Positions 1-12,984 of a stretch of DNA of 64,000 nucleotides are shown piece by piece. Position 1 is the first letter of the stretch, and every line of letters starts with the position of its first letter. The position numbers and the translations under genes are program-made. The notes beneath the pieces are model-generated. The model saw nothing but the letters and a program-made list of their open reading frames with translations, was not told where the DNA came from and made no database searches. The DNA comes from Stenotrophomonas sp. Marseille-Q4652 (lineage in GTDB: Bacteria; Pseudomonadota; Gammaproteobacteria; Xanthomonadales; Xanthomonadaceae). Where the stretch lies: assembly GCF_916618915.1 (NCBI RefSeq), contig NZ_CAKAKE010000001.1, positions 62,001 to 126,000 of the forward strand, in the 5' to 3' direction.

Positions 1-1
1 G

Positions 2-1054
<1,053 letters not shown>

Positions 1055-1075
1055 TTTCGACATCGCATCACCAAC

Positions 1076-1103
1076 GGGCCCCGGCAATGCCGGGGCCCGC
1101 TCC
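1076..1103 (+). terminator. Hairpin terminator after clpB
   Basis: A perfect 10-bp inverted repeat (GGGCCCCGGC / GCCGGGGCCC) with a 3-nt AAT loop lies 22 bases after the clpB stop. It is followed by a weak T-containing tail (CTCCGTTTG). The shape fits an intrinsic terminator, though the U-tract is poor. Confidence 0.7.
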
Positions 1104-1192
1104 GTTTGTGCGCCGACCAGCGCGGCGATGCCAACCGGGCATGTGCTGATGCCGACGGGTTATCGGTCACATCCGAAACCGACGCTTCCAGA

Positions 1193-1213
1193 CGCCATCG
1201 ATGGCGCTAGGCT
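1193..1213 (+). promoter_or_regulatory. Palindrome and -10-like element before metY
   Basis: A perfect 14-bp palindrome (CGCCATCGATGGCG, 1193-1206) sits directly upstream of a TAGGCT -10-like hexamer (1208-1213), about 30 bases before the metY start. Its place in the promoter spacer suggests a repressor or activator site. No clear -35 is visible. I did not recognise a SAM riboswitch in this leader. Confidence 0.3.
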
Positions 1214-1243
1214 GTCACTCCATCCATTTATCCGGATAGAGCG

Positions 1244-2569
1244 ATGTCAACGAACTGGAAGCCCGAGACCATCGCCGTGCATGGCGGCTACAGCCCGGAC
1301 CCGACCACCCGCGCGGTAGCAGTGCCGATCTATCAGACCGTGGCCTATGCCTTCGATGACACCCAGCACGGCGCGGACCTGTTCGACCTCAAGGTGCCGG
1401 GCAACATCTACACGCGGATCATGAACCCGACCACCGACGTGCTCGAGCAGCGGCTGGCGGCGCTGGAGGGCGGCATCGGCGCGCTGGCGCTGGCCTCGGG
1501 CCAGGCGGCGGTTGCCTATGCAATCCAGACCATCGCCGAGGCCGGTGACAACATCGTTTCCGCCAGTGCGCTGTATGGCGGCACCTACAACCTGCTGGCG
1601 CACACGCTGCCGCAGTTCGGCATCCAGGTGCGCTTCGCCGCCAGCGACGATCCAGCCGCGTTCGCCGCGCTGATCGACGAGAAGACCAAGGCGGTATTCG
1701 TCGAGTCGATCGGCAATCCGCGCGGCAACGTCACCGACATTGCCGCGCTGGCGCAGGTCGCGCATGCGGCCGGGGTGCCACTGATCGTCGACAACACCGT
1801 GGCCACGCCCTACCTGCTGCGGCCGTTCGAGCACGGCGCCGACATCGTCGTGCACTCGCTGACCAAGTACCTGGGCGGCCATGGCACCAGCCTGGGCGGG
1901 GCGATCGTCGATTCCGGACGCTTCCACTGGGCCGACCATGCGCAGCGCTTCCCGCGCCTCAACACCCCTGACCCGAGCTACCACGGGGTCATCTATACCG
2001 AGGCACTGGGCCCGGCCGCGTTCATCGGTCGCGCCCGGGTGGTGCCGCTGCGCAATACCGGCGCGGCGATCTCGCCCTTCAATGCGTTCCTGATCCTGCA
2101 GGGGATCGAGACGCTGCCACTGCGCATGGACCGCATCAACGCCAATACTCTGGCCGTGGCCCGCCACCTGCAGCAGCACCCTGCCGCGGCCTGGGTCAAT
2201 TACGCCGGTCTGGAGGGCCATCCGGACCACGCGCTGGCCCAGCGCATCCTGCGCGACGGCGGTGCCTCTGGCCTGCTGACCTTCGGCCTGCCCGGCGGCC
2301 GCGAGGCCGGCGCGCGATTCCTCGATGCGCTGCAGTTGTTCACCCGGCTGGTGAACATCGGCGACGCCAAGTCGCTGGCCACCCATCCGGCTTCGACCAC
2401 CCACCGCCAGCTGTCGGTCGAGGAGCTGCACCGTGCTGGCGTCAGCGAGGACACGGTGCGCCTGTGCGTGGGCATCGAGCACATCGACGACCTGCTCGCC
2501 GATCTGGACCAGGCGCTGGCGGTGGCGGTAGGACAGGGAGCCGCGAGCGCCCATGCAGTGCCCGCCTGA
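1244..2569 (+). CDS. metY: O-acetylhomoserine sulfhydrylase (Cys/Met metabolism PLP enzyme)
   Basis: A 441-residue PLP enzyme of the Cys/Met metabolism family. By family knowledge it makes homocysteine from O-acetyl-L-homoserine and sulfide. The PLP-binding lysine is K208 in [11 protein letters not shown], preceded by the [12 protein letters not shown] segment that holds the cofactor Asp. The length (about 430-445) and the long region after the lysine fit MetY better than the shorter cystathionine gamma-synthases. The start ATG is preceded by only a weak ribosome site (GATAGAGCG). The gene stands alone, with its own promoter and a hairpin at each end. The substrate preference (acetyl versus succinyl ester) cannot be read from sequence alone. 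Confidence 0.9.
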   Translation: MSTNWKPETIAVHGGYSPDPTTRAVAVPIYQTVAYAFDDTQHGADLFDLKVPGNIYTRIMNPTTDVLEQRLAALEGGIGALALASGQAAVAYAIQTIAEAGDNIVSASALYGGTYNLLAHTLPQFGIQVRFAASDDPAAFAALIDEKTKAVFVESIGNPRGNVTDIAALAQVAHAAGVPLIVDNTVATPYLLRPFEHGADIVVHSLTKYLGGHGTSLGGAIVDSGRFHWADHAQRFPRLNTPDPSYHGVIYTEALGPAAFIGRARVVPLRNTGAAISPFNAFLILQGIETLPLRMDRINANTLAVARHLQQHPAAAWVNYAGLEGHPDHALAQRILRDGGASGLLTFGLPGGREAGARFLDALQLFTRLVNIGDAKSLATHPASTTHRQLSVEELHRAGVSEDTVRLCVGIEHIDDLLADLDQALAVAVGQGAASAHAVPA

Positions 2570-2585
2570 AGTCCGCCATGAAGAT

Positions 2586-2614
2586 GCCCCGGAACAACCG
2601 GAGCATTGGCTTTT
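2586..2614 (+). terminator. Probable terminator after metY
   Basis: A short stem (GC-C-CCGG / CCGG-A-GC with an AACAA loop and one C/A mismatch) is followed by ATTGGCTTTTG, a modest T-rich tail. It lies 16 bases after the metY stop. Confidence 0.45.
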
Positions 2615-2625
2615 GAACGTCATGG

Positions 2626-2651
2626 CTGCCGCTGGAGCGATCCGGCGGCAG
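2626..2651. terminator. Hairpin between convergent metY and ybaL
   Basis: An 11-bp stem (CTGCCGCTGGA / TCCGGCGGCAG, one T-G wobble) is capped by a GCGA tetraloop, a GNRA loop. It lies 8 bases from the end of the leftward antiporter gene and can serve both strands. Neither side has a good U-tract, so a Rho-independent role is inferred from place and stability. Confidence 0.5.
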
Positions 2652-2658
2652 TCCCGTT

Positions 2659-4359
2659 TCAGACCACTGGAATGCCGTGCTGGCCCATCGAACGGTAGGG
2701 CGGGGTGGCCATGACCATCTCGGCCAGCGAATGCGCCAGCTCGCGCTCGGCCATCACCGTGCCGTCGGCGCCGTGCTCGAGCAGGTGCTTGACCTCGGCA
2801 TCGCTGTGGGCGCGCGCCAGCAGGGTCAGGTTGGGGTTGAGCGCACGCAGCTTGGCCAGTGCCTCGCCCGATTCCAGCGGCTGCGGGATCGCCAGGATCG
2901 CGATCTTGGCGAGGTCCGGATGGGCCTCGGCCAGCACGCGGTCGGCAGCGGCACTGCCGCGGATCGCCGGGATGCCGGCGGCGTGGGCGCGCAGCACGTG
3001 CTCGCGGTTGTCGTCGATGGCCAGCACCGGCACGCCGCGATCGCGGAGCACCTGGGCCAGGTGGCTGCCGACGCGGCCGTAGCCAATCACGATGGCGTGG
3101 TCGTGCAGATCCAGCGACGGGCCGGGCGGCATGTCCGGGACTTCCGCCATGACCGGGGTCTTCTCGGCGTGGCGCGCCAGCCAGCGGTCGAGCAGGCCGA
3201 ACACGATCGGGTTGAGCATGATCGACACCAGTGCGCCGGCCAGCACCAGCGACTGGCCTTCCGGCGGCAGGATCTTCAGGCCCACGCCGAGGCCGGCGAT
3301 GATGAAGGCAAACTCGCCGATCTGCGCCAGCGAGGCGGAAATGGTCAGCGCGGTGCCCTTGGAGTGGCCGAATGCGCGGACGATGAAGAACGCCGCGGCC
3401 GATTTGCCGAACATGATGATCAGCACCGTCGCCAGCACCTGCCACGGGTGCTGGACCAGGATCATCGGGTCGAACAGCATGCCCACCGAGACGAAGAACA
3501 GCACCGCGAATGCGTCTCGCAGTGGCAGCCAGTCGTGCGCGGCCTTGTGGCTCAGCTCGGACTCGTTGAGCATCATTCCGGCGAAGAATGCGCCCAGCGC
3601 GAATGACACGCCGAACAGCGCGGCCGCGCCGAAGGCAACGCCCAAGGCGATGGCCAGCACCGACAGGGTGAACAACTCGCGCGAGCCGGTACCGGCGATC
3701 CGCTCCAGCACCCACGGAATGACCCGGCGCCCGACCAGCAGCATCACCGCCACGAACAGGCCCAGCTGCACGAAGGTCCAGCCGATCTTGCCGAGCACCC
3801 CGCCCACGCTCTGCGTGCCCTCGGCACCGGGGCCGAACACATCGGCAATCACCGGCATCATCACCAGCGCCAGCACGCAGGCCAGGTCCTCGACGATCAG
3901 CCAGCCGACGGCGATCTTGCCGCGGGTGGTTTCCAGCAGGCGGCGCTCCTCCATCGCCCGCAGCAGCACCACGGTCGAGGCGGTGGCCAGCGAGAAACCG
4001 AAGACCAGGCCATGCAGGTGCGGCCAGCCCATCAGCAGGGCCACGCCCCAGCCGAGCAGGGTGGCCACGGTGATCTGGGCCACGGCGCCGGGGATGGCGA
4101 TCGACTTGACCGACATCAGGTCCTTCAGCGAGAAGTGCAGGCCCACGCCGAACATCAGCAGCATCACGCCCAGTTCGGCCAGCTGATTGGCCAGCGCCTG
4201 GTCGGCGACGAATCCGGGGGTGAAGGGGCCGACGAGCACGCCGGCGGCCAGGTAACCGACCAGGGGAGACAGGCGCAGCCGGTTCGCCAGGGCGCCGAGT
4301 ATGAAGGCGATGCCCAGGCCGACGGCGACGATGTTGATCAGGTCGGTGTCATGGTGCAT
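2659..4359 (-). CDS. ybaL: Monovalent cation:proton antiporter-2 family protein, YbaL type
   Basis: A 566-residue inner-membrane protein of the CPA2 (Kef) family. The N-terminal two-thirds form about a dozen hydrophobic segments. The opening MHHDTDLINI and the segments GVLVGPFTPGFVADQALA and LMFGVGLHFSLKDLM match E. coli YbaL closely by memory. From about residue 415 there is a RCK/TrkA-N domain with the Rossmann motif GYGRVG, which in this family senses nucleotides and gates transport. Expected role: K+ or Na+ efflux coupled to proton entry. The gene is monocistronic, convergent with metY. The ion and the ligand cannot be told from sequence. Confidence 0.92.
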   Translation of the reverse strand: MHHDTDLINIVAVGLGIAFILGALANRLRLSPLVGYLAAGVLVGPFTPGFVADQALANQLAELGVMLLMFGVGLHFSLKDLMSVKSIAIPGAVAQITVATLLGWGVALLMGWPHLHGLVFGFSLATASTVVLLRAMEERRLLETTRGKIAVGWLIVEDLACVLALVMMPVIADVFGPGAEGTQSVGGVLGKIGWTFVQLGLFVAVMLLVGRRVIPWVLERIAGTGSRELFTLSVLAIALGVAFGAAALFGVSFALGAFFAGMMLNESELSHKAAHDWLPLRDAFAVLFFVSVGMLFDPMILVQHPWQVLATVLIIMFGKSAAAFFIVRAFGHSKGTALTISASLAQIGEFAFIIAGLGVGLKILPPEGQSLVLAGALVSIMLNPIVFGLLDRWLARHAEKTPVMAEVPDMPPGPSLDLHDHAIVIGYGRVGSHLAQVLRDRGVPVLAIDDNREHVLRAHAAGIPAIRGSAAADRVLAEAHPDLAKIAILAIPQPLESGEALAKLRALNPNLTLLARAHSDAEVKHLLEHGADGTVMAERELAHSLAEMVMATPPYRSMGQHGIPVV

Positions 4360-4481
4360 CGGGGCTCGCGATGAATTGGGGGATGTCCCGATTCTAACGG
4401 CTCAATCCCGCAAGCCACTGTGGCGAAAGTAAAAAATTTACGACCTGCTTCCGGATTCAGTCGGGTGGCTCGCCCGTCGCG

Positions 4482-4517
4482 GTAGGCCTCCCGCACGCTG
4501 TTGCGCGTGCGGAAGGC
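4482..4517 (-). repeat. GTAG-footed stem-loop after the TonB receptor (REP-like or terminator)
   Basis: A stem of 12 pairs with one C/A mismatch (GCCTCCCGCACGC / GCGTGCGGAAGGC, loop TGTTGC) starts with the tetranucleotide GTAG on the plus strand. Stenotrophomonas genomes carry families of short GTAG-footed REP hairpins (SMAG elements), and this copy resembles them, though it is longer than the usual 22-25 nt. It sits 6 bases beyond the receptor stop, so it may equally act as that gene's terminator. Only one copy was noticed in the window. Confidence 0.4.
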
Positions 4518-4523
4518 GTGGGC

Positions 4524-6911
<2,388 letters not shown>

Positions 6912-7213
6912 CGTTACGGCTCCGGTAGGGGACGGTGCAGCGGTGGTAGACCTGGCATGGGCACGCCTGCGCCCACGACGGCCGGAGTCTGGCACGCCCC
7001 GCCCTCCGTTCGGAACCATGTAAATGGTTGCCTGTGAAAGCTTTTTTGCCGGCAGGGTGAGGGCTGGAGCGCGGCGCCGGCGCGGTTCCCCTCGCGACGC
7101 GTTGCTCCCGCCCACGGGCAGGGCCAGGTCACGGCAGTATTGGTAACCGCTAGAATCGCGTCGCAGGAATGTCGCTCACATGCACATTCCCTTTCGTTCT
7201 AACGGATCCCCCA
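6912..7213. promoter_or_regulatory. Divergent intergenic region, receptor / ABC-F
   Basis: This 302-base gap holds the leaders of two divergent genes. Seen: a perfect inverted repeat AACCAT-GTAA-ATGGTT (7014-7029), a T6 run at 7042-7047, and a TAGAAT -10-like hexamer (7151-7156) on the plus strand, about 58 bases before the ABC-F start, without a good -35. No ORF with a ribosome site was found here. Confidence 0.5.
7014..7029. promoter_or_regulatory. Candidate operator, 16-bp inverted repeat
   Basis: AACCAT and ATGGTT face each other across GTAA, about 103 bases upstream of the receptor start. The perfect dyad in an otherwise GC-rich region suggests a site for a dimeric regulator of the receptor. 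The regulator is not in the window and the motif was not recognised. Confidence 0.35.
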
Positions 7214-9094
<1,881 letters not shown>

Positions 9095-9112
9095 GGCAGC
9101 ACCGGGCAGGTT

Positions 9113-9988
9113 TCAGGGCGCGTCCACCGCGCCCTGCGCCTGCCGCCACAGCCGGAAGCGTCGTGCTGGTTCGCGCTCGGCGCGCGAACGCAGGCGGGTG
9201 AGCCAGTAGCGGCCAAGCTCCAGCGTGGTAGCGAAGGGCTGCAGCAGGCGACCTTCGCCCAGCTCCTGCTCGAACATGCGCAGCGGCAACAGGGCCACGC
9301 CACTGCCACCGGCGGCCGCCGCGGCCAGGGTCAGCGGGGAATCGAACACCGGCCCGCGTGCTTCCACCTCCGGCACGCCGGCGGCCTGCAGCCAGCGCGG
9401 CCATTCGTCGCTGCGGTAGGAACGCAGCAGCGGCACCCGGGCCAGGTCATGCGGGCTGCGCAGGCGACGCGCCAGCGCCGGCGCGCACAGCGGCGCGAAC
9501 GGGTTTCCAGCACCGGCGTGCAGGCCTGTCCCTGCCAGTCGCCGTCACCGAAGCGGATCGCCGGGTCCAGGCCTTCGCCAGCCAGGTCGATGCGGTTGTT
9601 GTGGGTCTGCAGGCGCAGCTCGATGTCCGGATGCGCGGCCTCGAACGCCGCCAGCCGCGGCAGCAGCCAGCCGGTGGCGAAGGTGCCGACCACGCCACCG
9701 TCAACACCTCGCGGCCGTCACCGCCGATGAAGCGGCCCATCGCCAGCGCGATGCGGTCGAAGGATTCGTTCAATACCGGATACAGCGCCGCGCCCTCGTC
9801 GGTCAGCGCCACCCCGCGCGGCAGCCGGTGGAACAGGCGACTGCCCAGCCGGTCCTCCAGCGCCCGGATCTGGTGGCTGAGCGCGGCGTGGCTTACGCAC
9901 AGCTCCAGCGCTGCACGGGTGAAGTTCTGTGCCGGGCGGCGGCCTCGAAGGCGCGCAGGGCATTGAGCGGAAGCGGCGGGCGCGACAT
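9113..9988 (-). pseudogene. ampR: ampR-type LysR regulator with three frameshifts
   Basis: Read from ATG 9988 leftward, this is a LysR-family regulator of the AmpR branch, normally the activator of the adjacent divergent beta-lactamase, which responds to cell-wall muropeptides. The frame is broken three times, each by loss of one base in a G/C run: near 9929 (CAC-CAG read as CACAG), near 9695 (GTGGGC read as GTGGC) and near 9501-9503 (ACCCCG read as ACCCG). Restoring one base at each gives an uninterrupted 292-residue protein, with the HTH (FTRAALELCVSHAALSHQI), VVGTFATGWLLPRL, and LLRSYRSDEWPRW through to a natural stop. No other codon is damaged. The decay is therefore either very recent or an assembly artefact. 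Confidence 0.88.
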
Positions 9989-10052
9989 CAGGTCAGGCCG
10001 AGGTGTGAGCGGGGATGATGGATGGATGCTAGCTGCTGTCGCTTTCCGGTGT

Positions 10053-10077
10053 TGGATGTGGCGCTGTCACACATCCA
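10053..10077. promoter_or_regulatory. Inverted repeat between ampR and bla (candidate AmpR operator)
   Basis: TGGATGTG and CACATCCA form a perfect 8-bp dyad across 9 bases, in the 174-base gap between the divergent ampR and beta-lactamase genes. Place and symmetry fit a LysR-type operator. An AATAAT stretch near 10129 could be the -10 of the bla promoter; no convincing -35 was found. Confidence 0.45.
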
Positions 10078-10162
10078 GCTCATGGCTCCCGCTGAAAACC
10101 TGCGCTGGTCGCGCCCGTGCCGGCCTCCAATAATCGGGTCCACCTCATCAAGGAGCAGCTGC

Positions 10163-11077
10163 ATGCTTGCCCGTCGCCGATTCCTGCAACTGGGCGGGGC
10201 CACCGTCGCCTCCGCGCTGCTGCCCCCGATGGCCGGCGGTGCGCCCGCGGCCACGCCGCCCGCACGCGCTGGTGATCCGTTGGCGATTGCAAGCGCCGCC
10301 GACTTCGCCGCGCTGGAAGCGGCCAGCGGCGGGGGCCTGGGCGTCTGCATCCTGGATACCGGCAGCGGCCGCCGTGTGGGCCATCGGCAGGACGAGCGCT
10401 TCCCGATGTGCAGCACCTTCAAGGCGCTGCTGGCCGCGGCCGTGCTTGCCGGGGTTGATCGCGGCCAGTGGTCGCTGGACCAGCGCATTGCCGTGCGCGA
10501 AGCCGACCTGGTGCCCCATGCGCCGCTCACCAGGCGCCATGTCGGCAAGGACCTCACCGTGCGCGACCTGTGCCGGGCCACCATGACCACCAGCGACAAC
10601 CCGGCCGCCAACCTGCTGTTCGGGCTGATGGGTGGCCCGCCGGCACTGACCGCGTTCCTGCGCGCACACGGCGATGCGGTCACCCGCAGCGATCGCCTGG
10701 AGCCGGAGATGAATGCCTTCGCCCCGGATGACCCGCGCGACACCACCAGCCCGGCGGTGATGGCGGCCAGCCTGGCCCGCTTCGCGGTGGGCGATGCGCT
10801 GTCGCCGGCCGCCCGCCAGCAGCTGGCCGACTGGCTGATCGACAACGCCACCGGCGATACGTGCCTGCGTGCCGGCCTGGGGCCGCGCTGGCGGGTAGGC
10901 GACAAGACCGGCAGCGATGGAAAGGACACGCGCAACGATGTCGCCGTGCTGTGGCCACGTTCCGGTGGCGCGCCATGGGTGGTGAGCGCGTACCTGCAGG
11001 GCGCCACGGTCGACAGCGACCAGCGCGACGCGGTGCTGGCGCGGGCAGGCCAGCTGGCCGATGCGCTGATCGGCTGA
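10163..11077 (+). CDS. blaL2: Class A beta-lactamase, L2 type
   Basis: A 304-residue serine beta-lactamase that hydrolyses penicillins and cephalosporins in the periplasm. Catalytic motifs are complete: S84-T-F-K87 (Ser70/Lys73), S144-D-N (SDN loop), E180-P-E-M-N184 (Glu166/Asn170) and K248-T-G. The start is the ATG at 10163, with AAGGAG 7 bases upstream. The N-terminus MLARRRFLQLGG looks like a Tat signal, as known for L2 of S. maltophilia; the segments FPMCSTFK, RHxGKDxTVRDLCRAT and AGLGxRWRVGDKTGS match my memory of L2. It lies divergent from the broken ampR, so normal induction by cell-wall damage may be lost. It is chromosomal and intrinsic in this genus. Confidence 0.95.
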   Translation: MLARRRFLQLGGATVASALLPPMAGGAPAATPPARAGDPLAIASAADFAALEAASGGGLGVCILDTGSGRRVGHRQDERFPMCSTFKALLAAAVLAGVDRGQWSLDQRIAVREADLVPHAPLTRRHVGKDLTVRDLCRATMTTSDNPAANLLFGLMGGPPALTAFLRAHGDAVTRSDRLEPEMNAFAPDDPRDTTSPAVMAASLARFAVGDALSPAARQQLADWLIDNATGDTCLRAGLGPRWRVGDKTGSDGKDTRNDVAVLWPRSGGAPWVVSAYLQGATVDSDQRDAVLARAGQLADALIG

Positions 11078-11169
11078 TCCGCTGACGCCGCGGTGGCATG
11101 CATGCCTCGGGATGCCTCGTGCTGCGGTCCTGCGTTGCCCGCCCGCCGGCGCGCCGCTAGGGTGGGAGA

Positions 11170-11814
11170 ATGAACCGGATCTCCTGCCTTGCTCCCGTCC
11201 TTGCCCTGGCCCTGGTGGCCTGCAGCAAGCCTGCCGATACCGCGGTCACTGCCGAACACGCGCCGTCCGCGCAGGCGCCCGCGCCTGCCGATGCCTTCCT
11301 CGCCGCCATCGCCGCCCACTGCGGCAAAGCATTCGCCGGGCGCATCGTTGCCAACGAGCCGCAGACCGGGACGCCGGATGCCTTCGAGGGCAAGCCGCTG
11401 GTCATGCACGTGCGTGGCTGCAGCGAGCCCGCGCGCGAGCTGCGCATTCCCTTCCATGTCGGCGACGACCACTCGCGCACCTGGATCCTGACCCGCACCG
11501 ACGACGGCCTGCGCCTGAAGCACGACCATCGCCACGAGGACGGCAGTCCGGATGCCTCCACCCTGTATGGCGGCGACACCGCGCAGGCGGGCACGGCGAT
11601 GCGCCAGGAGTTCCCGGTCGATGCCGATTCGGTGGCGATGTTCGAGCGCGAGGGCCTGTCCGCCTCGGTCAGCAATACCTGGGCGATGGAAATCGAGTCG
11701 GGCAAGCGCTTCCTCTACGAACTCTCGCGCCCGGGCGGCCGCCTGTTCCAGGTCGAGTTCGACCTGGGCCAGCCGGTCGAACTGCCGCCGGCACCGTGGG
11801 GCGCGCAGGACTGA
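11170..11814 (+). CDS. Putative lipoprotein of unknown function
   Basis: A 214-residue protein starting with a lipoprotein signal (MNRISCLAPVLALALVAC, lipobox LVAC, acylated C18), followed by an Ala/Pro-rich tether of about 20 residues. The rest is a soluble domain with C48 and C82, which may pair as a disulfide, and a His/Asp-rich stretch (KHDHRHEDGS). Ribosome site GTGGGAG lies just before the ATG. It is followed by a bidirectional terminator, and preceded by the beta-lactamase with about 90 bases between them, so cotranscription with bla is possible. I do not recognise the family; similar genes occur in xanthomonads by impression only. Confidence 0.8.
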   Translation: MNRISCLAPVLALALVACSKPADTAVTAEHAPSAQAPAPADAFLAAIAAHCGKAFAGRIVANEPQTGTPDAFEGKPLVMHVRGCSEPARELRIPFHVGDDHSRTWILTRTDDGLRLKHDHRHEDGSPDASTLYGGDTAQAGTAMRQEFPVDADSVAMFEREGLSASVSNTWAMEIESGKRFLYELSRPGGRLFQVEFDLGQPVELPPAPWGAQD

Positions 11815-11835
11815 GCTGTACCCACTCCAGACAAA

Positions 11836-11866
11836 AGGAAAAGGGCGCCAGATGGCGCCCTTTCCA
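11836..11866. terminator. Bidirectional terminator
   Basis: A 7-bp stem (GGGCGCC / GGCGCCC, loop AGAT) has T-rich tails on both strands: TTTCC rightward and TTTTCCTTTTG leftward. It serves the convergent lipoprotein and DUF3011 genes. Confidence 0.8.
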
Positions 11867-11885
11867 TGTCCGGGTCTGCGTTGGC

Positions 11886-12803
11886 TCAGCGCGCGCCGAA
11901 ACGCGCCCGGCAGCCGCCGTTGACCCAGATCGCATTGCCCTCGTAGCCCCAGTTGCGGCCTTCCACGCAGCGGGTCTTGGAGATCTGCTCGACCACCACC
12001 GGTCGGCCCTGGCGGCGGTCCCAGGCGCAGGAACGCTGGCGGTTGTTCTCGCTGCTGCAGCTCACGCTGTAGTTGCCCGGGCCGGCATTGCCGCCCCAGC
12101 CACCGCGGCCGGCAGCGAATTCGCCGCGGCAGCCGTTGCTGACCCACAGCACGCCGCTACGCCAGCCCCAGTTGCTGCCTTCCACGCAACGGGTGCCCGA
12201 CAGCTGGCGGACCAGGGTGGCGCCACGCCACCCGGGGGTGGGGCAGGTGCGCTCGCGGCGGTCCTGGCTTTCGCAGCGGAGGGTGCCGCCGGTGTTGCCC
12301 GCGTTCCCCCCCGCACCCCAGCCGCCGGCCGGGGCAAAGCGGCCACGGCAGCCACCGTCGACCCAGATCACGCCGTTGCCGCTGCCCCAGTTGCGGCCTT
12401 CCACGCAGGCGGTGCTGGAGATGTTCTCCACCAGCACCGCGCGGCCGCGGAAAGGCGTCTGGCACTCGCGATGGCGGCGGTCGTTGCTGGAACAGGTGAC
12501 GGCCTGCTGGTTCCAGCCGGCGCCGGGACGCCAGTTGCCATTGCCGCGCAGCGAGGTGGCAATGTCCTGGCTGACCCGGGAGAAGCCCCAGCCGGCGTTG
12601 ACCCGGTCCAGGTAGTACTCCAGCTGGTCGTCGCTGATCTGGCGGCCACGCGACTGGCTGGCGTATTCGCGCTCGATCATCTGCACCCGGACCGGAACCG
12701 GCACGCTGCGCAGGTTCTCGGGGGCGCGGCTCTGGGCGGGGGCGGGGGCAGCGGCCATGGCGAGTGCCAGGGCCAGGGAGGCGGTCAGCAGCGGGCGGAT
12801 CAT
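11886..12803 (-). CDS. Secreted DUF3011 protein with three tandem repeats
   Basis: A 305-residue exported protein. The start (ATG at 12803) has AAGGA 8 bases upstream and begins a signal peptide (MIRPLLTASLALALAMAAAPAPAQS). An N-terminal region of about 75 residues precedes three tandem DUF3011 units at roughly residues 105-165, 175-232 and 245-305. Each unit carries four cysteines and the pattern S-x2-C-V-E-G-x-N-W-G ... V/I-W-V-x-x-G-C-R, suggesting two disulfides per unit. The units are joined by Gly-rich linkers. The family's function is unknown; the repeated Cys-rich, Trp-rich modules suggest an envelope or extracellular binding protein. It stands alone between a bidirectional terminator and divergent aspS. 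Confidence 0.85.
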   Translation of the reverse strand: MIRPLLTASLALALAMAAAPAPAQSRAPENLRSVPVPVRVQMIEREYASQSRGRQISDDQLEYYLDRVNAGWGFSRVSQDIATSLRGNGNWRPGAGWNQQAVTCSSNDRRHRECQTPFRGRAVLVENISSTACVEGRNWGSGNGVIWVDGGCRGRFAPAGGWGAGGNAGNTGGTLRCESQDRRERTCPTPGWRGATLVRQLSGTRCVEGSNWGWRSGVLWVSNGCRGEFAAGRGGWGGNAGPGNYSVSCSSENNRQRSCAWDRRQGRPVVVEQISKTRCVEGRNWGYEGNAIWVNGGCRARFGAR

Positions 12804-12984
12804 GGCGACGTCCTTGGTGCGCGATGGTGGTGCCGGAATATAGGCGGGCGGCTTGTTTACCGCGCATGAGCGGGGCTGATTTGCCCCGGCCGTGCCCCGG
12901 CCGCAAAATACCCGGCTTGACCGGCCTCCGGCCGTGTCCCCCACTTGCGGCGCCCGCGCGCGCCGGCTACCTGCGGAGCTTTCG

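Noticed and set aside
1105..1243. SAM or cobalamin riboswitch ahead of metY
   Set aside because: No known core motif was recognised in 139 bases, which is also short for most classes.
6990..7006. TGGCAC as the -24 half of a sigma54 promoter
   Set aside because: The -12 half TTGCA is missing; GCCC stands at the expected place.
6912..7115. Longer N-terminus for the TonB receptor, starting at 7115
   Set aside because: It would put about 68 Arg-rich residues before a standard signal peptide. The ATG at 6911 has a good ribosome site.
9988..12147. A 719-codon minus-strand frame over the beta-lactamase and lipoprotein genes
   Set aside because: It covers two plus-strand genes with clear motifs, and its translation is low-complexity.
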